64,000 nt of DNA, from positions 96,011,635 through 96,075,634 of the forward strand of contig CM060961.1 in NCBI GenBank assembly GCA_030765045.1, written 5' to 3'. Below, in pieces: positions 11,369 to 22,800 of the stretch. The notes under the pieces are model-generated. The model was not told where the DNA came from, searched no databases, and was given only the letters and a program-made list of their open reading frames with translations. The translations under genes were made by a program, and so were the position numbers. How positions within the stretch are numbered: the first letter of the stretch is position 1; each line of letters starts with the position of its first letter. The stretch comes from Tenodera sinensis (taxonomy: Eukaryota; Arthropoda; Insecta; Mantodea; Mantidae).

Positions 11369-11780
11369 TTAAATCCTTTTGCTCAAGACATGCCTACAAG
11401 ACAATTTGGGATGCCTTTTCAGAAATGCATAATACAATTTCTTTCCTGCTTGGCCCCTTTCAGGATTGAAATTATGTGGTAGTCCATTTCTCTCCACTGT
11501 ATGAAAACCAAGTTTCCTTACATCTGTTGGCATTAATCCACTCATCATTTCCTCAAACTTTAAAATATGAGTTTCCAGCTCATTTTCAATTTCTGTTGAA
11601 AATACTATGGTTCTTCCAAATGATCTCACATCCCCATTAGCAACTACATTTTCTTTTGGCATGACTTAATATTATAGGCTTTAGCACATTGAAGCACATT
11701 CATTTATTCCATGATCGCCATTCTTATACACAGTGACAGCAAGACTTAATTGATCCTGTAACCACTTCCTATATTAGCCT
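11369..11780 (-). pseudogene. pogo/Tc5-like transposase N-terminal fragment
   Basis: The segment 11369-11662 encodes ELETHILKFEEMMSG..DVRKLGF followed by AGKKLYYAFLKRHPKLSCR. This is the CENP-B/Tc5-type helix-turn-helix region common in insect pogo-like transposases. Upstream on the minus strand, degraded psq-type HTH sequence (YKNGDHGINE-like) extends to about 11780 with stops. No DDE catalytic domain is readable. It is an old DNA-transposon relic inside a stac intron. Confidence 0.7.
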
Positions 11781-12100
11781 TTAGTTGCCACACTGAAGTT
11801 AAATAATATAGTTTGTTCCAAAGGAAGACAAATATACCAGAATATGAAATTTGAACTTTCAATACATAATTTTGTGCATTTATGCTATTTTATATAATAA
11901 TTTTTATTATTTGTAATAAAAGATTGACTGAGTAATTTAAAAGTCTGAAAATTAATGTTTTATTGTATGAGATAAACATTTATTTAGTACATTTACATTA
12001 AAATAGAAGTTATGACTTGTAATTGATAAATTGAATTATGTATACTCTTTTTACATATCGCCATGATATAAACAGTTTGTAATTAAAGTTCCGTATATTG

Positions 12101-12276
12101 TTTATTTATGCCAACAAACTTACTGTTGGTGTTTTTAAACACACAAGCCGTGTGTGGGCAAAGTTTGAGAGGTAGAACTGGGACTTAAAAATTCAATGCC
12201 ACAACTGGGATTTGAACCACAGACCTTCTGCTTACCAGGCGGCTGCTCTACCACTAAGCTATTGTGACAAACTGCC
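12101..12276 (-). repeat. tRNA-derived SINE, family 1 (inverted copy)
   Basis: On the minus strand a tRNA-like head has box A TAGCTTAGTGGTAGAGC and box B GGTTCAAATCC. A conserved body follows (CTACCTCTCAAACTTTGCCC) and an AATAAATA-type tail. This is the best-preserved box A among the copies. Confidence 0.85.
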
Positions 12277-12310
12277 AGAATGGCATTAAATTCTCAAACC
12301 AGTCCGTTAT

Positions 12311-13222
12311 TAGCATCTGAAGGTTATTTAATCCTGGGATATAAAGTACTTACAATAGTAAGTCACCATTGGGGTAATTTGTCTCTGATGTGAGACTGCC
12401 TTTGTGGTTTACCAGGAGAAATACGAACTGTTTTGAAAATTTAATGCCATTCTGGCAGTTTTTCACAATAGCTCAGTGACAATAGAGCAGCTGGCCGGTA
12501 AGCGGAAGGTCTGTGGTTCAAATCTCAGTTGTGGCATTGAATTTTTAAGTTCCAGTTCTACCTCTCAAACTTTGCCCACACATGGCTTGTGTGTTTAAAA
12601 ACACCAACAGTAAGTTTGTTGGCATAAATAAATAATAATTACCATCTGAAGGTTATTTAATCCTGGGATATAAAGTACTTACAATAGTAAGTCACCATTG
12701 GGGTAATATGTCTCTGATGTGAGACTGCCTTTGTGGTTTACCAGGTGAAGTACAAACTGGTTTGAGAATTTAATGCCATTCTAGCAGTTTGTCACAATAG
12801 CTCAGTGACAATAGAGCAGCTGCCTGGTAAGTGGAAGGTCTGTAGTTCAAATCCCAGTTGTGGCATTGAATTTTTAAGTTCCAGTTCTACCTCTCAAACT
12901 TTGCCCACACACGGCTTGTGTGTTTAAAAACACCAACAGTAAGTTTGTTGGCATAAATAGATAATAATTACCATCTGAAGGTTATTTAATCCTGGGATAT
13001 AAAGTACTTACAATAGTAAGTCACCATTGGGGTAATTTGTCTCTGATGTGAGACTTCCTTTGTGGTTTACCAGGAGAAATACGAACTGGTTTGAAAATTT
13101 AATGCCATTCTGGCAGTTTTTCACAATAGCTCAGTGACAACAGAGCAGCCGGCCGGTAAGCGGAAGGTCTGTGGTTCAAATCTCAGTTGTGGCATTGAAT
13201 TATTAAGTTTCAGTTCTACCTC
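12311..13222 (+). repeat. 329-bp tandem array, each unit containing a family-1 SINE
   Basis: Landmark ATCTGAAGGTTATTTAATCC occurs at about 12315, 12644 and 12973, giving exact 329-bp steps. Each unit holds a leading unique block (CCTGGGATATAAAGTACTTAC) and a family-1 SINE in + orientation (12456-12640, 12785-12969 and 13113-13222, the last truncated). It arose by segmental tandem duplication of a SINE with its flank, not by repeated retroposition. Together with the inverted SINE at 12101 it forms a large inverted-repeat arrangement. Confidence 0.88.
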
Positions 13223-13646
13223 CCTATATTGTACTGGTATGTTATAGGAAACTAAAGTCAATACAAAATATGCAACCTTGACAAGTTCTCTGTGTTTAAT
13301 TCTTGCAGATTTATTGGTTTTTGACACAAGTCTGTAATGCTATGAGAATTACAGTATATTAATGTAGTTTTGAATAATATATAGCATTATGGAATTTCAC
13401 TTACCTTTCTGAAGTATTTCTTCTAGGTAATGTAAAAACTAGATTGAAACAAGTTTATTCACCTTGCATCTGCACAAATCAATTCACAGGTTTCTTCTCT
13501 TAGCAAATGAGGTGTGTGTAGACATAGTTCACAATGCTCAACATAAATGGCAGCTTTATCAAGGAACTAATTCTTAAGAAAGTGGTACAACTTAAGCAAG
13601 GTTATAAATTACGCAAACCTCCCATATGTTAAGTTAGCTAAGAATA

Positions 13647-13815
13647 AGAGGTAGAACCGGAACTTAAAAATTCAATGCCACAACTGGTATTTGAACCACA
13701 GACCTTCCGCTAAATTAGCCGGGCGGACGCTCTACCTCTTAAACTTTGCCCACACACGGCTTGTGTTTTTAAAAACACCAACAGTAAGTTTGTTGGCATA
13801 AATAAATAATAATTA
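13647..13815 (-). repeat. tRNA-derived SINE, family 1, rearranged copy
   Basis: Body and tail match the copy at 12101-12276, but the tRNA-like head is disrupted around 13715-13735. It ends in the ATAAATAATAATT tail. Confidence 0.75.
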
Positions 13816-14515
13816 GCTAAGAATGTTAAAAAATCACTTAAACATATAAAATAAATGCAAATGTAAAGTCCCTCAGCTTAATGGATATAATAATGTGTTT
13901 TATGGCCAATGTTCTAATCTAGGAGTGATTCCAATACTGCTCATTTTGACCAGTATTGGAAAATTAACTAAAGTTAAAAATACAAACCACTAAACTTTGG
14001 TTCAATAATGTTATGGTGGGATGATATTTTATGCAGCTGGTATGGAATGAAGTGTCCTACAACTGCAGTCAGAGGGCTGGAAAATCCTTTTGTTAGAAAG
14101 TCTCAAAACCAGCAGCCAAAATATTGAGAATCTCATGACACCCTTCAAGTAAAACTAATGAGCAGGGAGCAGAGGTTTAGTGCCAAATCCATCAAGTTAA
14201 CTGTGCACTTACAACAGGAAGTGGAAGTGCAGGCTGGCAACCTTGCAGAGTGGAAGACAGTACAGCCCTCACACTACCTGTTGGCCAGCTCTTTACTCTG
14301 TGATGTTAATCTTATTCCTATGTTTACTTACTAAAACCCCGCTCCGCGCTAATGAGCTATAGTCTTACTAGATGTTTAAAAATCAGAATGTGCTGCAAAT
14401 ACATATTGCTTTTTTAATTATAATTAAAATACTGCTAGAGATTTATTTGATACATATATGTTTCTGGTTTCATCTTACTATCTGTAGTTTATTGTGATTT
14501 TCCTTTCTTTTTCAG

Positions 14516-14598
14516 AAACCACATCGGCTGCTACCAACAAATTTATATGTAGTTTTATACAACTTCAAATCAAGACATCCTGATGAGCTGGATCTGAA
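14516..14598 (+). CDS. stac: stac exon: start of the first SH3 domain
   Basis: The acceptor TTTCTTTTTCAG precedes 14516 and the donor GTGAGA follows 14598. The 83-nt exon enters in phase 0 and leaves in phase 2. It encodes KPHRLLPTN, then the SH3 ALYDF-type strand as VVLYNFKSRHPDELDLK. The aromatic residue and the acidic DELDLK segment form part of the peptide-binding groove of an SH3 fold. The split codon is completed by the first base of the exon at 37459, giving ELDLK-AGYKVTV without any mismatch. The next intron is 22.9 kb and carries the nested LTR elements. Confidence 0.92.
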
Positions 14599-14990
14599 GT
14601 GAGATTTTATTCAATACCTACCTAAATAATATTTATTTAATACTCATTTTATTTAATACCTACCATATTGGACTATAAGTCACTACAGACTATAAGAGAC
14701 ACCCTAACTTTTAAACAATTTTTCTGAAAAATAACATTCTTAACATTTATTATTAGATTGCAATGCCACGAAAAGAGTAATTTTTGAGAGTTTAAAAAAC
14801 CAAACTGACATCTAAAATCCCAGAAAATTGTCACCTGGAGCATAATAATGTACCAAACTACTTCACCTCCAAAGTCATGTATTTGACTCGTTTTTGTAAT
14901 ACTTTCAATTCCATTTTCAGTGTCCTTGGATCCATTTCTGTCCATAATCTTTTAATTTCAGCCTTTTGCATTCAGTTCTCTATTTACACA

Positions 14991-15531
14991 TGGTGCTGTT
15001 TTTATAATGATTATTACATAACAACAGGAATAATGTTCTTACTGAAAGATGAAATACTGTGATAGCAGACGTGATTCCTATCTTCAGGGTCGTGGTTACA
15101 GAATGGAATGCATAAATCAATGTTCCTTTATCACAACTCGTTTATTCATCAACACTTCGTTATTTTACACTCTCAGCACCATATTAATTAATCAAAGACT
15201 TTCACAATCATGATTTAGTAGAATCTACACAGGATAAAAGTTTGGTGAAAGTTCCATGTTCACACACTACCAAACACACGTCTTATCATCATGAGCATAC
15301 AGACGCTAATGAAAATAGTCCTTGGCGTCTCTCTGACGCAACACCGCCATTCTTTTGTATTCATCCGCGCAAATAGTTTTTATTGGTTGAACACAAAGTG
15401 ACAAGAAAACATTGGCTATCTTGAATATTGAAAAATAAGTCCCTGATATACCCAAACAAGAACTAGAAATTTATACACTCTTAAAAGAACATTTATATGA
15501 ACGATTTTCTATTGGTCAATATTCTGTCTCA
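14991..15531 (-). repeat. 3' LTR of the pol-less element
   Basis: The 541-bp LTR starts TGAGAC and ends CAGCACCA on the minus strand. It differs from its partner at only two sites (the GTG/GCG near 15070 and the TATA/TACA near 15458). Confidence 0.93.
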
Positions 15532-15734
15532 TATGCCCCTTGTTTTGTTTTTCAAGTTGTCACCTATATTTACAATCTTGAAACACAATACAATACTTCT
15601 CCCTATTCCTCTGATTCAATCACTTTGTACAATATTTTTTTTTTTTTTCTTTACAGTCTTCTTCACTGTTTGTCTTTGTCTTTTGTTTTGGCATGATATA
15701 GCATGTCTTTATAAATTTCACATATTCGATTACT

Positions 15735-15905
15735 ACACAATACATTCAGTTATTATACAATACATATTCAGTTATTGTACAACACATTTAGTTATTACTC
15801 AACATATCCAGTTATTACACAATATATCCAGTTATCATACAATACATATTCAGTTATTGTACAACACATATTCAGTTCTTATACAACACATACTCAGTTA
15901 TTGCA
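15735..15905 (+). repeat. ~22-bp minisatellite inside the pol-less element
   Basis: About eight variants of TTCAGTTATTATACAATACA are arranged in tandem within the 3' non-coding interior of the element. Confidence 0.8.
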
Positions 15906-16752
15906 CATTTGACATTGACACAAATATAATTTAAGTGTATCATGGTTTATTATGTGGTTTTTGACTTGTATTCATTGCTATGAGGAGAGAAAAACAGGAT
16001 ACAAATTTTGAGCTAATGATTATGATCATGTTTATGGCAATATTTTATTCAGTTCTTTGCCTTCTTTGTCTTATAAGCTTATGTATAGGCAGGTTGTTGA
16101 GTCGGTTCTTAAACTCTGATGTTACTAATGGTACTATTTTTCTTAATTGGGTTATTATTTGTTGTTGTTTGGTTCAACATTTCTTCGAGCTTAGCATTGG
16201 CTATATTCATCTTAATTCATGGGCATTGTTTTTCTGATTATGGTTTTCCTCACTTCACTAATTGTCACTTCTTTGTCTCTTATTTCTATAAGAGAAAACT
16301 TCTACACTTATAATTATTCTGTAATTGTATTATTTTTCTTCTCAATTTACCCTCGACATCTTTGTGTCGAAATATTATATCTTTGTCATCATAATTGATT
16401 CCTTTTTATTTTTTTGTTCCTGACATCCTTATGTCAAAAACATATTATCTTCCGTCGCTATAATTCACTTATTTAATGACAATCAGTGTCCTCATCTGTC
16501 TTAATTGACAATGCTCTTTGTGGTCGATATAGCCAATGACTATGTTGATTTTCTTCCTTGTTGTAATTCCTAATCTGAACATAATTTTCTATAAGTAACC
16601 CATTAAAAAGTGTTATCTTCCTTCATCTCTACTACTCCTGCCTTACACATTTGTTGGCAAAGACTATTTGGTCCTTTCTTTGTATGGCTTTAATTTATTT
16701 TTATGGTATCTTCCTACCAACCTGCCATTTGTATTCTGTAGCTCATATGTGT

Positions 16753-17513
16753 TGATACCGAAATTTAGATTTCAAATCGAATGGGCTTGATAAAGACACG
16801 TTTTAATTTAATTGCCGGATGTGAGATTTGCGATAAGTGTTGAGTAATAACATAAATAGATAATAGAGCAGGAAGTGTTGTAAGGTGAGCCAGATATGAG
16901 TAAATAATAGTCGTTAAATTTGTAGGATAAACACATTATTGGTTTGAAATTAACGAGTCATGACGTCATACTACATAGTTTAAATTCACGTTTGAAATTC
17001 AGGTCGCGCGATATATTTAATAAAATATAAAGAAAACATCGTTTAATCATAAAAAGGTAAATATATATTCAAAATTCATAAAAGAACATGTTATAATAGA
17101 AAGGGACATTTCTAAATTGCGGGAAAAGGAAATAGCATTTTGGATACGAGGCTTTCTTGGATGACGTCATGACATTCAAAATTGGAGAGAACGTTTTTCC
17201 TAGCGTGGGTACGCGAGAAAGCGTCTGGTCACTACTCACCCCAGACCAGTACTGCAAGTTATGCTGTGCAGACGTGAGTGCGATTCCTCTACATATAGAA
17301 TCAGCATAACTCCCGAAAGTATCTAAGATGTAATAAACAATATACAAAGGTTTTCTTGGGTAGTCTATAACACCTGCGCGTACCCGAGATAAATAAAGAG
17401 ATCTCATACTGAGCTAGCGGGAACGAACCAAATCAACGGGCGACAATGAGACCAACGACATTCACGCATCAAATGGCGACACAACGAGAACCGAACAACG
17501 ACTATTAGCTTCA
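16753..17513 (+). repeat. 5' LTR of copy 2
   Basis: The 761-bp LTR runs from TGATACC to GCTTCA. It contains perfect TGACGTCA palindromes at 16961-16968 and 17162-17169. Confidence 0.95.
16961..17169 (+). promoter_or_regulatory. Two CRE-type palindromes in the LTR
   Basis: TGACGTCA occurs twice, each inside the 10-bp palindrome ATGACGTCAT. The pair is preserved in all four LTRs of this family in the window: 2648 and 2864; 16961 and 17162; 24190 and 24391; 33738 and 33954. This motif is the consensus site of CREB/ATF bZIP factors. A role as LTR enhancer is inferred. Confidence 0.6.
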
Positions 17514-17515
17514 AA

Positions 17516-17530
17516 TGGCGACCCAACGTG
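17516..17530 (+). promoter_or_regulatory. Primer-binding site, tRNA-Lys(CTT)-like
   Basis: TGGCGACCCAACGTG lies two bases after the LTR. It resembles the complement of the 3' end of animal tRNA-Lys(CTT), with one extra base. It would prime minus-strand DNA synthesis. Equivalent sites in copy 1 (TGGCATCCCAACGTG) and the pol-less element (TGGCTTACCCAACGTGG) sit in the same place. Confidence 0.65.
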
Positions 17531-17732
17531 TGGCGTCGAGACAATAGACCAACCCCAAGACGACCAAGCCAGCATCGAACCAGCAGACAAGAAGGTGCCC
17601 AGCGTGTCAACATCTGTGAAATGTGTAGTGAACAAGTTTAAGTGCAGTTTAAAAAAAAAAAGAAAAAAATAGTGAAATAGTGAAAATTATTAAATATTGG
17701 TGAGTAGAAAAACACATGTAAATAGCTTAGCA

Positions 17733-19742
17733 ATGGAAGACAGTGATAGCGATTTTCTAGGTTTTGAGAGTCCGGAAATTGAGAAAAGTGTAGTTAGGAT
17801 GGAAGAATATAATCAAAATATAATCGGTAGCAGAATATGCCAAGAAGTAGAAGCTCAGAACGTTAGAGAAACACCTAGAGGTAGCTCAGAAATGTTTAGT
17901 ACTAATTCAGAAAGGCCAGTGATTATGTCAGAAATAGAGAATATGTTTCAAAAGATAATGAAAAAGATGAGTACAGAGTTAAGTCAAAAGATAATAGATG
18001 AAACCAGTAAAGAATTAAGAACAGTGAAAAAGATGAGTACAGAGTTAAGTCAAAAGATAGATGAAACTAGTATAGAGTTAGGACAGAAATTAGAGAAGGG
18101 ACAACAGGAATTGGGAATGCAATTGGAAAATCAGAAGAGAGCTTTCGAAACCTTTAGGGAAGAAGTTAGGGAGGAAATTAATAAAGTTAGTAGTGAAGTA
18201 AAAGAAAATAGAGAACAGGTTAAGGGAGAATTAGAGACAATAAGGCAAGAAGTAAAGAATTCTGAAAAGAAATTAGGTCAACAAGTTAGTGAAAAATTAG
18301 AGAAAGAAAGGGAAAGAGTAACATATAAATTAGACAAACAAAGGGAAGAGGTAGTACAAAGGTTAGATAAAGACAGGGAAGAAATTAGAGAAGAGCTACA
18401 GGGGTGTAAAGTTAGAATGGAAAGATCTGATGTAGAAAGTGCAAGGCAGGTTAGAAATTTGGAGGATGTTACAGACCAAATGAAAGGGGTAGTAACAGAA
18501 ATTACCCAGGTAAAAGAGGCCTTAGAAAATTTGAAATTAAATGAAAATGCATGTAATCACAACAATCTTAGTAATGAAGTTGCAAGAAACGAGGCAATAC
18601 CAGGTGTATCAGCTGACATTTCGATGCAAAATAGAGGTAACAGTAATTCCCATTCTGATCTCGGAAATAGCTCAGGGATAGGTGACAATTCAAATTTACA
18701 TTGGCCTAACCATGTCTTAAATGAAATGACACCTCCAGTTTTTGAAAATGAAGATTCAGATGATCCTAAAGCCTTTTTAGAAGGGTTACAAGAGTACTTC
18801 ACGGTGAAACGTATACCAGAGGAGTACAAGATGGTGATAGTAAGAAAATGCCTAAAGGGTAATGTTGCCAATTGGCTAGGCCTTTCTATGGGTAACAATA
18901 ATGATTACAGGACCTTTAGGAACATCTTTTTAACCAGATATTGGGGAGCTAGTAGGCAGGCTAATATTAGAGTTGAATTAAGCAATGGAAAATTTAATCC
19001 TAGATCGGAGGAATCGATGGTCAACTATTTTATGAGAATAGCGAGAAAATCGAAGATGTTGGATCCTCCCTTGGATGAAAAAGATCTAATAAATATAGTT
19101 ACTCCACATTTTCCGGAAACGCTTCAACACTACCTAATCATAGCCCGACCCGATTGCATTGCAGCTATGATCGAATTATTATCAGCCTTAGAAGTCAATA
19201 AGCCAAAACACGCATTTGGAAATAAATATGAAGGAAAAGAAACTGTCAATTCTTTCGGGCAAGGGGCACAGTATTATCAGAATAGAAGTGAGATTAGGGA
19301 AAGATATAAAGGACCAGTACCAAGGATGGAATCATTCCGGTGGGAAAATCAAGGTAGATATAACCAGGAAGGGCATCACCAAAATAGAAATGGTAATCTA
19401 AGGGGAAGAAATATAAGGGTGAATTATATGAATACAAATAGATTTGATCGAGGTAGACGGGGTCGTTATTTTGGACATAGTAGAAATTCAAATGATGGGT
19501 ATTGGACAAACGGAGATAATGAGTTTAGACCGAGGTCACCAAGACAGGGAGTAAGGTATTCTAATGGACGAAATTCCCCCGAAAATGCGGAAATGGTTGA
19601 GGCCATTAACATGGTCAAAAACATGGTAGGAAGTAACCCCGATTTAATGCAGGAAAACAGAAGTAACAATTCGGGAAATAGTACAGGAGCAATACCTAAA
19701 AATCAGGGAAACGCCAGACCCGGTCAAACGCGCCTTCAGTGA
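17733..19742 (+). CDS. gag: Gag polyprotein of LTR copy 2
   Basis: The 669-aa Gag starts at the ATG shared with copy 1; the ORF opens upstream only through a TTG. Roughly residues 60-270 are a long charged coiled coil of short repeats (ELSQK, ELGQKLEKGQQELG, REEIREELQG). A Retrotrans_gag-like capsid domain follows (LNEMTPPVFENED, YFTVKRIPEEY, FLTRYWGA, LLSALEVNK). The tail is rich in Arg, Asn and Gly (GRRGRYFGHSRN) and probably contacts RNA. The stop is TGA at 19740-19742. The heptamer GGGAAAC lies 28 nt before it. Copy 1 is a near-identical homologue apart from indels in the coiled coil. Confidence 0.93.
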   Translation: MEDSDSDFLGFESPEIEKSVVRMEEYNQNIIGSRICQEVEAQNVRETPRGSSEMFSTNSERPVIMSEIENMFQKIMKKMSTELSQKIIDETSKELRTVKKMSTELSQKIDETSIELGQKLEKGQQELGMQLENQKRAFETFREEVREEINKVSSEVKENREQVKGELETIRQEVKNSEKKLGQQVSEKLEKERERVTYKLDKQREEVVQRLDKDREEIREELQGCKVRMERSDVESARQVRNLEDVTDQMKGVVTEITQVKEALENLKLNENACNHNNLSNEVARNEAIPGVSADISMQNRGNSNSHSDLGNSSGIGDNSNLHWPNHVLNEMTPPVFENEDSDDPKAFLEGLQEYFTVKRIPEEYKMVIVRKCLKGNVANWLGLSMGNNNDYRTFRNIFLTRYWGASRQANIRVELSNGKFNPRSEESMVNYFMRIARKSKMLDPPLDEKDLINIVTPHFPETLQHYLIIARPDCIAAMIELLSALEVNKPKHAFGNKYEGKETVNSFGQGAQYYQNRSEIRERYKGPVPRMESFRWENQGRYNQEGHHQNRNGNLRGRNIRVNYMNTNRFDRGRRGRYFGHSRNSNDGYWTNGDNEFRPRSPRQGVRYSNGRNSPENAEMVEAINMVKNMVGSNPDLMQENRSNNSGNSTGAIPKNQGNARPGQTRLQ

Positions 19743-19750
19743 GAACTGGG
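19706..19750 (+). promoter_or_regulatory. -1 ribosomal frameshift signal at gag-pol
   Basis: The slippery heptamer G GGA AAC (19706-19712) sits in the gag frame. A 6-nt spacer follows, then a possible stem pairing CCCGGT (19719-19724) with ACTGGG (19745-19750), including one G-U pair. The gag stop lies in the loop. After a -1 slip the frame reads through a segment ending near SNDCDKYSE. The layout matches the -1 frameshift signals of retroviruses and many LTR elements. Function is inferred. Confidence 0.6.
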
Positions 19751-19803
19751 TATCCTAGTAATGATTGTGATAAGTACTCGGAAATAAATAGTCTGGAAGG
19801 CAA

Positions 19804-22800
19804 ATGATGATACAAAAGAAAAGAGAATGGAAAAATAGAATTGACGAAAATGAAAAAGTAGGAGATCCACCTAAAATCAAAATTGGAGTAAATGGAAAAC
19901 AATACAATGCAATTATAGATACGGGATCAAATAGCACAGTATGCTCACAAAATTTTTATGATAATTTACAAAGTAGTGGTTTTAAAGTAATGTCTTTACC
20001 AGTTAATGGGATATATTGCTTGCTAGCTGTGGGAAAACGAAAAGAGAGAGTAAAATTTCAAGCAATGATAAATATTGAAATAAATGGGAGAATACTAGGA
20101 ATTTTATTTCTGATTGTAGGAAGACTTGTGACAGATATTATAATAGGTTGTGATTGTCTTTATGCCTGGGAAGCTGTGGTGAATTTTAAAAACATGATTC
20201 TAGAAATGAAAGTTGAAGATGAGACCATTATAGTGCCATTTGTGGAAGATAGTAGTTCAGAAACTATTGTACGAGACAAAGAGGAAGAAGAAATCCAAGG
20301 GGATACATTCTTTGTAGAATATGTTAAAGTAGGAGCTATGGAATTAACTGAAGTAAATGTCAAAGAGTACAGTGTCGATAATAAAGAAAATGTAGAATGG
20401 GATAAAAATGATTTCATAGACAATTTGAGGTTTTCTGGCGCAACTAGGTACTATGATAGGGAGAGTAGTGAAGACTTAGAAGAATTGTTGAGGGAAAAGG
20501 TAACTCAGGCTGATCAACTAAATGAACAACAGAGGGATAAACTGTTTGAAATATTAATCCGAAATAAAGAAGTATTCTCTGAGAAACCTGGTAAATGTAA
20601 TATTTATACTCATTCGTTTGAGATAATACCCATCAAACCTTTTACACATAAAGCGAGAGCTATCCCTAGTACAATAAGAGAAGAGGTAGATGCAGTTATA
20701 AAGTCAATGTTAGAAGATGAGGTTATTGAGATTTCGAATTCAGAATTTGTGAATCCCCTATGTATTGTAAATAAGGCCAATGGAAAGTTTAGGGTGACAT
20801 TAGACGCGAGAAAACTAAATCAACATTGTAAACCTGATAGATTTAGACCAGAAAGTGTAGAGGTAATATTGAACAAATTGCAGAAGGGCAAAATTTTTTC
20901 TACTCTAGATCTTACAGCATCTTTTTGGCAGATCCCACTTAGAGAAGATTTAAGAAAATATACAGCGTTTTTACATTCTGGGATACTATATCAGTTTCGA
21001 GTTTGCGCCTTTGGTATGAATACCAGTGGTAGTGCACTATTAAGAGCTTTGTATGAAATTTTTGGAGAAACCATAAAGAAATTTGTAGCTCAGTATGTGG
21101 ATGATTTTGTAATTTTTTCAGAAAATATAGAGGATCATTTAAATCATATCAATTATGTGCTTAGTCAGTTAAAGAAAGCAAACATGACAATAAAGCCCAG
21201 TAAAACTGCATTCTTTGTGAAACAGACAGAATTTTTAGGTTATGTTATTTCAAATGAGGGAATCAGGCCTAATCCCGACAGAATTGAAAGCATAAATAAA
21301 ATACCAGCTCCTAAAAATATAAAACAATTGAGAAGATTTCTTGGTATTCTAAATTATCAATCAAGATTTATCCTGGAATATGCAACCGTAGTAGCCCCAT
21401 TAAGACAACTTTTGAGAAAAGATATGAAATGGCAATGGTCATCAGTAGAAGAAGAATCTTTCAAAAAGGTAAAAACATTGTTTGCAGCGTCAATTTTATT
21501 GGAAAAACCTAGGGAAGATCTCCCCTACATAATTTATACGGATGCTTCAGGACTTGGGTATGGTAGTGTCATATTACAAAAAGATGAGGAAGGAAAAGAT
21601 CACCTCATTGCTGTAGCTTCAAGAGGGCTTTCAAGGACTGAGTCACAGGCTTGCACTACAGAAAAGGAGATAGCAGCTATTTACTTTGCACTTGTAAAAT
21701 TTAGGCAATATGTATATAACAACCCAGTAATAGTTTACACAGATCATGTTAGTTTGGCATTTATGAACTCTTGCAAACTCACAAGCACACGTATTTCTAG
21801 ATATATACATGAAATCACATCCCATAACATAGAAATCAAACACATAGCAGGAAGTCAAAATATTTTTAGTGATTTGTTATCAAGGATGAAAACTAATTAC
21901 ACAATACCAGATACAATTAGTGACAACAAACATGATGTAACCATACTATATTTGAAAACCTTAGAAGGGAGTCAATTAGCTAAAGAATTTCGAAATTTGG
22001 AACAATTACAGACAGAGGACGATGAACTTAAGAAATTGAGAGAAAAGGCACAACCAATCACAGAAAATCTAAAAGATAATATAGGTATTTATGAGGGAAA
22101 AATCTATAAAGTTCATGGAAAAATTGAACCTAAATGGAAAGTAATGGTACCAAAAGCTTTACAAGAGAAACTTATACTTGCTTATCACAAAACACTAGCT
22201 CATACAGGTAGTGAAAAGCTAATCATGGCAATTAGTGACCATTTTTATATAAAACATTTGGCAAAGAAAGTGAGAAAAATATGTTCAAGCTGTGATTTAT
22301 GTCAAAGGGCCAAACCATTTAATATCAAATTTGATATAGAACCTCAGACAATCATAAGAGAAGGGAAAAATGTACTAGTTACTGCTGATGCACATGGTGA
22401 GCTACCAGTAGGACAATTTGGATGTAGATATATGTTTGTTCTTCATGATGTTTTTAGTAAATTTATTAAAATTTATCCTGTTAGGAATATCAGCAGCAAA
22501 ACATGTGTAGGAAAGATAATAAAAGATTATGTGCCTAAATATGGCAAGATCCAGGCAATATTAACAGATAATGCTACAGTTCATCAGAGCAAAATCTTTA
22601 AAGAAACCCTAGAAAATCATGAGATAAAGTTATATCATTGTTCCTCATACTTTCCCTCAGGGAATCCAACAGAACGTGTCCTCCGAGATATAGGAATTTA
22701 TTTACGTGTACTTACACATCATAATCACAAGGATTGGGTGAAATATTGTCCATTGATAGAAAAGATTATCAATCACACCATTAATGTAACTACTGGGTTT

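Noticed and set aside
12456..12530. tRNA gene candidates in the 12.1-13.8 kb cluster
   Set aside because: The same head and body recur in tandem and inverted copies with degenerate box A; they are SINE heads.
13121..13327. 68-codon minus-strand ORF
   Set aside because: It is the antisense of the truncated SINE in the 329-bp array plus flank, not a gene.
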